From an uncultured Lachnospiraceae bacterium (GTDB lineage: Bacteria; Bacillota; Clostridia; Lachnospirales; Lachnospiraceae), in the NCBI GenBank assembly GCA_910586585.1, contig CAJUKA010000133.1, forward strand, positions 1 through 10,120: 10,120 nucleotides of DNA. The letters run 5' to 3'. The position numbers and the translations under genes were made by a program. Positions 6,338 through 10,120 of this stretch are shown here, piece after piece. The notes under the pieces are model-generated. The model was not told the origin of the DNA. It saw only the letters and a program-made list of their open reading frames with translations, and searched no databases. Positions within the stretch are counted from its first letter, which is position 1, and every line of letters begins with the position of its first letter.

Positions 6338-7268
6338 TATTCTTGATCTATGTTTATTGGGAACAGGGGGAATGATGCCGCTTCCTTACAGATGGCTAAC
6401 ATCACTTATGGCAAGGTACCAAGGAACAAGCATACTGATTGATTGTGGAGAAGGTACGCAGATTGCGATGAAGGAAAAGGGCTGGAGCCCCAAACCGATT
6501 GATATTATGTGTTTTACGCATTATCATGCCGATCACATTTCTGGGCTTCCAGGGATGTTGTTAACGATGGGAAATGCAGAAAAGACAACACCGCTTGTAA
6601 TGATAGGTCCCAAAGGACTTGCCAAAGTTGTCAATGCTCTGCGTGTCGTGGCACCAGAGATTCCATTTGAAATACAATTTTTAGAGATATCAGAAGCTGA
6701 ACAGTGTTTTCTGTTTGACGGATTTCGCATCGAGACGTTTCGCGTAAATCATAACGTTATTTGTTATGGATACAATCTTGTGATTGAGCGCAAGGGCAAA
6801 TTCCAGCTAGACAAAGCAATGGCGCTTGGGCTTGATAGAAGATATTGGGGTAGGCTTCAAAATGGCGAGACATTAGAGCTGCCAGAAGGAACCTTTACTC
6901 CAGATATGGTAATGGGAACTGCCAGAAAAGGCATTAAAGTGACATATTGTACCGATTCAAGACCGACAGAGGGGATTATTAAAAATGCAAAAAATGCCGA
7001 TTTATTTATATGTGAAGGAATGTATGGAGAGCCGGAGAAAAAGGAAAAGGCAAAAGAGTATAAACACATGACGTTTTATGAAGCGGCGTCCATGGCAAAA
7101 GAAGCAGGTGTGACAAAGATGTGGCTGACGCATTATTCGCCCTCGCTTACAAGGCCAGAGGAATACAAAAAGGATGTACAGGCAATCTTTCCTCAGACAT
7201 ATATTGCAAAAGATGGCTGGAGTGAGACACTTATGTTTGAGGAGGAAGACGCGGAAAACGGAAAATAG
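6318..7268 (+). CDS. rnz: Ribonuclease Z-family metallo-beta-lactamase-fold hydrolase
   Basis: RNase Z cuts tRNA precursors just after the discriminator base. The 316-residue protein shows the family motifs in order: LGTGGMMPLPYRWLTS (14-29), IDCGEGTQIAM (41-51), the zinc motif THYHADH (H68, H70, D72, H73), FRVNHNVICYGYNL (141-154, metal His145), YCTDSRP (210-216, bridging Asp213), KHMTFYEAASMA (249-260) and LTHYSPS (270-276, His272). The stretch around 155-205 (GKF, LGLDRRYWGRLQNGE, ARKGIKVTY) follows RNase Z topology, although the usual Gly-Pro turn before WG is Asp-Arg-Arg. The start is uncertain: ATG 6318 has no SD and lies in the end of rimI; GTG 6330 has AAAGGA at 6321-6326 and removes only 4 residues. 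The overlap suggests translational coupling to rimI. Another MBL-fold specificity is possible but less likely. Confidence 0.85.
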   Translation: MKGQVIDILDLCLLGTGGMMPLPYRWLTSLMARYQGTSILIDCGEGTQIAMKEKGWSPKPIDIMCFTHYHADHISGLPGMLLTMGNAEKTTPLVMIGPKGLAKVVNALRVVAPEIPFEIQFLEISEAEQCFLFDGFRIETFRVNHNVICYGYNLVIERKGKFQLDKAMALGLDRRYWGRLQNGETLELPEGTFTPDMVMGTARKGIKVTYCTDSRPTEGIIKNAKNADLFICEGMYGEPEKKEKAKEYKHMTFYEAASMAKEAGVTKMWLTHYSPSLTRPEEYKKDVQAIFPQTYIAKDGWSETLMFEEEDAENGK

Positions 7269-7283
7269 CAAGGGGGAATCAAT

Positions 7284-7838
7284 ATGGGGAAAGCAAAAAA
7301 TGTAATTATTATTGTAGTTCTAATCGCATTGGTTGGAGGATACTATTTTTATCTTTCAAATCGAAATAAGACAGAAGATGACACAGAAGTTACTGCAGTG
7401 CATGATGTAATTTTGAGAAATCTCGAAACAAACTATCCACCAACGCCCAAAGAAGTTGTAAAATATTACAGTGAGATTACTAAGTGTCTGCACAACGAAA
7501 ATTATACAGATGAACAGTTTGAGCAGATGGCAGATAAGCTTTTAGCCCTATACGACGAGGAACTAGCAGAAAATAATCCCAAAGATCAGTATCTAAAAGA
7601 TTTAAAAAACGATATCAAAGAATTTAGAGACAGCGGTTTTTCGATCTTAAAATATACCACATCTGCAAGTACAGATGTGGAAGAGTATACTAGTGAAGGA
7701 AGAAAATGTGCAAAGCTGTATTGCAATTACTCCATTAAAACAGGCCCTGAATATAAAACTTCAAAGCAAGTTTTTGTACTTAGAAGAGAAACAGAATCAG
7801 GACACTGGAAGATTCTGGGATTTGATCTCGCCGAATAA
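7284..7838 (+). CDS. Unrecognised single-pass membrane-anchored (or secreted) protein
   Basis: I do not recognise a named function. The 184 residues start MGKAKNVIIIVVLIALVGGYYFYLS, a short basic end followed by one hydrophobic segment (about 6-24) that could be a signal anchor; there is no lipobox cysteine. The remaining ~160 residues are hydrophilic and acidic, with helical stretches (PTPKEVVKYYSEITKCLHNENYT..., about 53-120) and then alternating beta-like residues (CAKLYCNYSIKTG, KQVFVLRRETESGHWKILGFDLAE), like a small NTF2- or DUF4878-type extracytoplasmic domain. That fold guess is weak. It resembles small conserved hypothetical proteins of Lachnospiraceae. AGGGGG at 7271-7276, 7 nt before the ATG, is a strong SD. 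It lies 15 nt after the RNase Z-like gene and 51 nt before tsaD, so it is very likely co-transcribed with them. Confidence 0.85.
   Translation: MGKAKNVIIIVVLIALVGGYYFYLSNRNKTEDDTEVTAVHDVILRNLETNYPPTPKEVVKYYSEITKCLHNENYTDEQFEQMADKLLALYDEELAENNPKDQYLKDLKNDIKEFRDSGFSILKYTTSASTDVEEYTSEGRKCAKLYCNYSIKTGPEYKTSKQVFVLRRETESGHWKILGFDLAE
7657..7680. other. 9-bp perfect stem-loop inside the unrecognised gene
   Basis: CCACATCTG (7657-7665) and CAGATGTGG (7672-7680) are perfect reverse complements with a 6-nt loop CAAGTA. No T-run follows. The core CATCTG-N6-CAGATG is the same as in the larger hairpin at 3980-4015. It encodes TTSASTDVE in the frame of the gene, so it may be an accident of coding sequence. 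Confidence 0.5.
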
Positions 7839-7889
7839 AGAATCAAAACACAACAGTTACAATCCCATTGACAAGAAAAGAGGTTTGGC

Positions 7890-8918
7890 ATGGAGCACAA
7901 AGAAGATGTGTTAATATTGGCAATAGAAAGCTCCTGTGATGAAACAGCGGCTTCTGTTGTCAAAAATGGACGAGAAGTTCTTTCCAACATTATTTCATCA
8001 CAGATAGATTTGCATACGATATATGGGGGCGTAGTCCCAGAGATTGCGTCAAGGAAGCATATTGAAAAAATCAATCAGGTTATAGAAGAGGCGCTAAAGG
8101 AAGCGAATTGCAGTCTGGATGACATTACGGCAATTGCGGTTACATACGGGCCTGGACTTGTTGGTGCGCTTCTTGTTGGTGTGTCTGCGGCAAAAGCAAT
8201 CAGTTTTGCTGCAAATAAACCATTGATTGGAGTGCATCATATTGAAGGACATATCAGTGCAAATTTTATAGAAAATAGACAGCTTGAACCTCCATTTGCG
8301 TGTTTGGTGGTTTCGGGAGGGCATACGCATTTAGTTGCAGTAAAAGATTACGGTGAATATGAAATACTTGGATATACAAGAGATGATGCGGCGGGAGAGG
8401 CTTTTGACAAAGTGGCTCGTGCTATCGGTCTTGGTTATCCGGGAGGTCCCAAAATCGATAAAATATCAAAAGAAGGAAATCCAGAAGCAATCAAATTTCC
8501 AAGAGCAAAAGTTGCTGGATCAAGCTATGACTTTAGTTTTAGCGGATTAAAATCTGCGGTACTAAATTATCTAAATTCCTGTGAAATGAAAAATATTGCG
8601 GTAAATAAGGCAGACGTTGCGGCGTCCTTTCAAAGGGCAGTGATAGATGTTCTTGTAGAACATTCGCTGCAAGCGATAAAGGAATATGGTTATGAGAAAT
8701 TTGCCATTGCAGGCGGAGTTGCCTCGAACTCTTCGCTTCGTGCTGCTTTCAAAACAGCGTGTGAACTGCACAAGATTGCATTATATCAGCCTTCCCCAAT
8801 ATTTTGTACAGACAATGCGGCAATGATAGGAGTAGCAGGCTATTATGAATATGTTAAGGGCGTGCGTAGCGGTTATGACTTAAATGCTGTCCCCAATTTG
8901 AAGTTAGGTGAACGATAA
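7890..8918 (+). CDS. tsaD: tRNA N6-adenosine threonylcarbamoyltransferase TsaD
   Basis: TsaD (formerly Gcp/YgjD) transfers the threonylcarbamoyl group from threonylcarbamoyl-AMP to N6 of A37 in tRNAs reading ANN codons, acting in the cytoplasm with TsaB and TsaE. The 342-residue length is standard. Motifs in order: LAIESSCDETAASVV (10-24), YGGVVPEIASRKHIE (45-59), YGPGLVGALLVGVSAAK (86-102), the metal-binding HHIEGH (116-121, His117 and His121), VSGGHTHL (141-148), DDAAGEAFDKVARAIGLGYPGGP (165-187), the SFSGLKSAV motif (216-224), AIAGGVASN (272-280) and CTDNAAMI (306-313) with metal ligand Asp308. All key residues are present. AAAGAGG at 7877-7883 lies 6 nt before the ATG. ispD starts 1 nt after its stop. 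It is separated from tsaE-tsaB-rimI by two genes. Confidence 0.97.
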   Translation: MEHKEDVLILAIESSCDETAASVVKNGREVLSNIISSQIDLHTIYGGVVPEIASRKHIEKINQVIEEALKEANCSLDDITAIAVTYGPGLVGALLVGVSAAKAISFAANKPLIGVHHIEGHISANFIENRQLEPPFACLVVSGGHTHLVAVKDYGEYEILGYTRDDAAGEAFDKVARAIGLGYPGGPKIDKISKEGNPEAIKFPRAKVAGSSYDFSFSGLKSAVLNYLNSCEMKNIAVNKADVAASFQRAVIDVLVEHSLQAIKEYGYEKFAIAGGVASNSSLRAAFKTACELHKIALYQPSPIFCTDNAAMIGVAGYYEYVKGVRSGYDLNAVPNLKLGER

Positions 8919-8919
8919 T

Positions 8920-9624
8920 ATGGAGAAAACAAATACTACAGCAATTGTGTTGGCAGCAGGTCAGGGAAAACGGATGCAAAATAAGGTGCACAAACAATAT
9001 CTATTAATTAAGGACAAACCAGTTCTTTATTATGCATTAAAGGCATTTGAAGATAGCCTGGTGAGTGATATTGTTTTGGTAGTGGGAAAAGACGAAGAAG
9101 CATTTTGCCAGCATGAAATTCTCGGAAAATATGGTTTTTCTAAAGTAAGAAGTGTGGTCGAAGGTGGAACAGAACGGTATCATTCTGTTGCAAATGGACT
9201 CAGAGCGATTCAATGGGACTGCAGTTATGTATTTATTCATGATGGGGCAAGACCATTTGTCAATGATGCAATCATAAAAAAGGCCTATGATGCAGTAAAA
9301 CAATCTAAGGCGTGTGTGGTAGGCATGCCAGTGAAGGATACCATTAAAATAGCAGATGAAAAAGGATATGTTGCAGATACGCCCGCACGCGCATTTGTGT
9401 GGCAGATTCAGACACCACAAGTTTTTGACAAAGACGTGATAACAGCCGCCTATGAAAAATTATTAGAAGAAGAAAAACATTCTGTCAGTAAAATTGCTGT
9501 TACGGATGATGCGATGGTAGTCGAACGTTTTGTTGGAATTCCAATAAAATTAGTTGAGGGGTCCTATCGAAATATTAAAATTACAACGCCAGAAGATTTA
9601 AAAATTGCAGAGATTTTTATTTGA
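8920..9624 (+). CDS. ispD: 2-C-methyl-D-erythritol 4-phosphate cytidylyltransferase IspD
   Basis: IspD joins CTP and 2-C-methyl-D-erythritol 4-phosphate to form CDP-methylerythritol in the MEP route to isopentenyl and dimethylallyl diphosphate. The 234-residue protein shows the nucleotide-binding loop IVLAAGQGKRM (9-19) with KQY (25-27), EGGTERYHSV (81-90), HDGARPFV (107-114), PVKDTIK (137-143), WQIQTPQVF (161-169), VTDDAMVVE (194-202) and the closing EGSYRNIKITTPEDL (213-227), all typical. A GTG at 8908 in the same frame would add four residues, but it is part of the likely SD AGGTGA (8906-8911), which sits 8 nt before the ATG at 8920; the ATG is preferred. The start is 1 nt after the tsaD stop, so the two are probably translationally coupled. 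No ispF follows within the window. Confidence 0.95.
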   Translation: MEKTNTTAIVLAAGQGKRMQNKVHKQYLLIKDKPVLYYALKAFEDSLVSDIVLVVGKDEEAFCQHEILGKYGFSKVRSVVEGGTERYHSVANGLRAIQWDCSYVFIHDGARPFVNDAIIKKAYDAVKQSKACVVGMPVKDTIKIADEKGYVADTPARAFVWQIQTPQVFDKDVITAAYEKLLEEEKHSVSKIAVTDDAMVVERFVGIPIKLVEGSYRNIKITTPEDLKIAEIFI

Positions 9625-9735
9625 ATACAGGATAGAAACACATTTTTTTATCGGGTAGAAAAGTCCTGAAACGCTGATAAAATGGGCATATATGCGATGA
9701 AATAAAAAAATATGAAAAAAATTTGCAAAAAGTTG

Positions 9736-9763
9736 TTGACAAAATCGAAATGTTTGCTATAAT
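9736..9763 (+). promoter_or_regulatory. Near-consensus promoter for the tRNA-Ser pair
   Basis: TTGACA (9736-9741), a 16-bp spacer and TATAAT (9758-9763), with an extended -10 TGC in front, make an almost perfect housekeeping promoter. The expected start is around 9770, giving a leader of about 55 nt before the first tRNA. The 111 bp between ispD and this promoter are AT-rich; they hold a 10-bp palindrome, GCATATATGC (9686-9695), and no convincing intrinsic terminator for the ispD transcript. Confidence 0.88.
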
Positions 9764-9769
9764 AAATCT

Positions 9770-9812
9770 TGCGTTGTGAAACAAAAGCAAAAACAAAACA
9801 AGCAACAACGCA
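9770..9812 (+). other. Stem-loop in the leader of the tRNA-Ser transcript
   Basis: TGCGTTGT (9770-9777) can pair perfectly with ACAACGCA (9805-9812), with a T-G pair possible one step further out at 9769/9813, enclosing a 27-nt loop made almost only of A, C and a few G. The 5' arm coincides with the expected transcription start at about 9770 and the 3' arm ends 12 nt before the tRNA. It may keep the leader from pairing with the tRNA or be an entry or cleavage site for processing enzymes. Function is inferred only from position. Confidence 0.45.
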
Positions 9813-9824
9813 GTAACAGAATAT

Positions 9825-9910
9825 GGAGAGGTATCGAAGTGGTCATAACGAGGCGGTCTTGAAAACCGTTTGTCCGCAAGGGCGCGTGGGTTCGAATCCC
9901 ACCCTCTCCG
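9825..9910 (+). tRNA. tRNA-Ser (anticodon UGA)
   Basis: The acceptor stem GGAGAGG (9825-9831) pairs with CCTCTCC (9903-9909), and the discriminator is G9910, as serine tRNAs require. The anticodon stem GCGGT/ACCGT (one G-T pair) holds the loop CTTGAAA with anticodon TGA at 9860-9862, reading UCA and related UCN codons. The long variable arm GTCC-GCAA-GGGC marks it as class II, and the T arm GTGGG-TTCGAAT-CCCAC is regular. CCA is not encoded; TTTTTATT follows, so the 3' end must be trimmed and CCA added by enzyme. A36-A37-A38 in the loop is the usual recognition sequence for isopentenylation by MiaA. Confidence 0.97.
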
Positions 9911-9928
9911 TTTTTATTTCTGCCATTT

Positions 9929-10018
9929 GGAGAAGTACCCAAGCTGGCCGAAGGGGCTCCCCTGGAAAGGGAGTAGGTCGTTAATAGCGGCGCATGGGTT
10001 CAAATCCCATCTTCTCCG
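9929..10018 (+). tRNA. tRNA-Ser (anticodon GGA)
   Basis: GGAGAAG (9929-9935) pairs with CTTCTCC (10011-10017); the discriminator is G10018. The anticodon stem CTCCC/GGGAG encloses CTGGAAA, with anticodon GGA at 9964-9966, reading UCC and UCU. A long variable arm lies at about 9974-9993 and the T arm ATGGG-TTCAAAT-CCCAT at 9994-10010, so this is a class II serine tRNA. CCA is not encoded (CTC follows). It starts 18 nt after the first tRNA and has no promoter of its own, so both should be cut from one precursor. The loop again shows A36-A37-A38. Confidence 0.97.
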
Positions 10019-10120
10019 CTCGGTATCTTGAGGAAAACTAAATGATACTGAAATAAAATAAAAGCACCTTGACAAATAAACAGTAATGCAACCCTGAAAA
10101 TTCTAAAAGAGAAAGACATG
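10019..10120. other. AT-rich end of window, nothing firm
   Basis: The 102 bases after the second tRNA hold a weak imperfect hairpin, CGGTATC (10021-10027) with GATACTG (10044-10050), which has no T-run and is a poor terminator. TTGACA at 10069-10074 has no matching -10 box at the right distance. An ATG at 10118-10120 after a purine-rich stretch could begin a gene beyond the window, but this cannot be judged here. Confidence 0.4.

Noticed and set aside
7868..7896. TTGACA at 7868-7873 as a promoter before tsaD
   Set aside because: The expected -10 position falls in the tsaD start region and reads TGGAGC, with no TATAAT-like hexamer.
9641..9685. TTTTATC...GATAAAA inverted repeat as terminator of ispD
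   Set aside because: Only 7 A/T-dominated pairs with a 23-nt loop and no T-run behind it.
9757..9942. 61-codon - strand frame containing GGIRTHAPLRTNGFQDR
   Set aside because: This is the well-known false protein produced by translating the antisense of a tRNA-Ser gene; it covers 9825-9910 exactly opposite the tRNA.
10069..10097. TTGACA at 10069-10074 as promoter of a gene to the right
   Set aside because: At 17-bp spacing the hexamer is CCCTGA; no acceptable -10 before the window ends.
1..10120. CRISPR array, insertion sequence, attachment site or phage genes
   Set aside because: No regularly spaced repeats, transposase or integrase motifs, or tRNA-end duplications were seen. The two tRNA genes resemble each other only as isoacceptors do.

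Overview
The window reads as chromosomal DNA of a low-GC, monoderm Firmicute of the Clostridia, most likely a Lachnospiraceae-type gut anaerobe. The grounds are its AT-rich composition, strong GGAGG-type ribosome binding sites, tightly packed genes, MEP-pathway IspD, tRNA genes without an encoded CCA, and the gene order tsaE-tsaB-rimI...tsaD. The genus call is an inference. Every supported gene lies on the + strand.

Left part (1-3911): the tail of a membrane protein (1-162) enters from upstream. An AT-rich gap with direct repeats and a TATAAT box follows. Then comes a three-gene MacAB/YknXYZ-type ABC transporter: ATPase (337-1089), membrane-fusion/HlyD-like subunit (1082-2671) and FtsX/MacB-type permease (2664-3911). 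The genes are coupled by two 8-bp overlaps whose start regions look alike. A 12-bp inverted repeat with a T5 end lies inside the 3' part of the ATPase gene. Together the three proteins should form one export complex for a peptide, antimicrobial or other amphipathic substrate.

Middle part (3934-9624): a recognisable promoter and a 15-bp perfect hairpin precede a long unidirectional run of genes: a YcxB-like membrane protein, tsaE, tsaB, rimI, an RNase Z-family metallo-hydrolase, an unrecognised single-pass membrane-anchored protein, tsaD and ispD. TsaB, TsaD and TsaE are three of the four bacterial t6A37 tRNA-modification proteins; TsaC (or TsaC2) is not here. RimI is the usual neighbour. The RNase Z-like gene adds tRNA 3'-end processing to the same run, and ispD supplies isoprenoid precursors.

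Right part (9625-10120): a near-consensus promoter and a short leader with a stem-loop precede two tandem serine tRNA genes, tRNA-Ser(UGA) and tRNA-Ser(GGA), 18 nt apart and without encoded CCA. The last 100 bases hold nothing I can call with confidence.

Most genes belong to well-known families. The less-explained material is the non-coding structure (repeats and hairpins), the unrecognised protein at 7284-7838, and the concentration of tRNA-maturation functions. I do not see clear evidence of a wholly new defence or mobile system.
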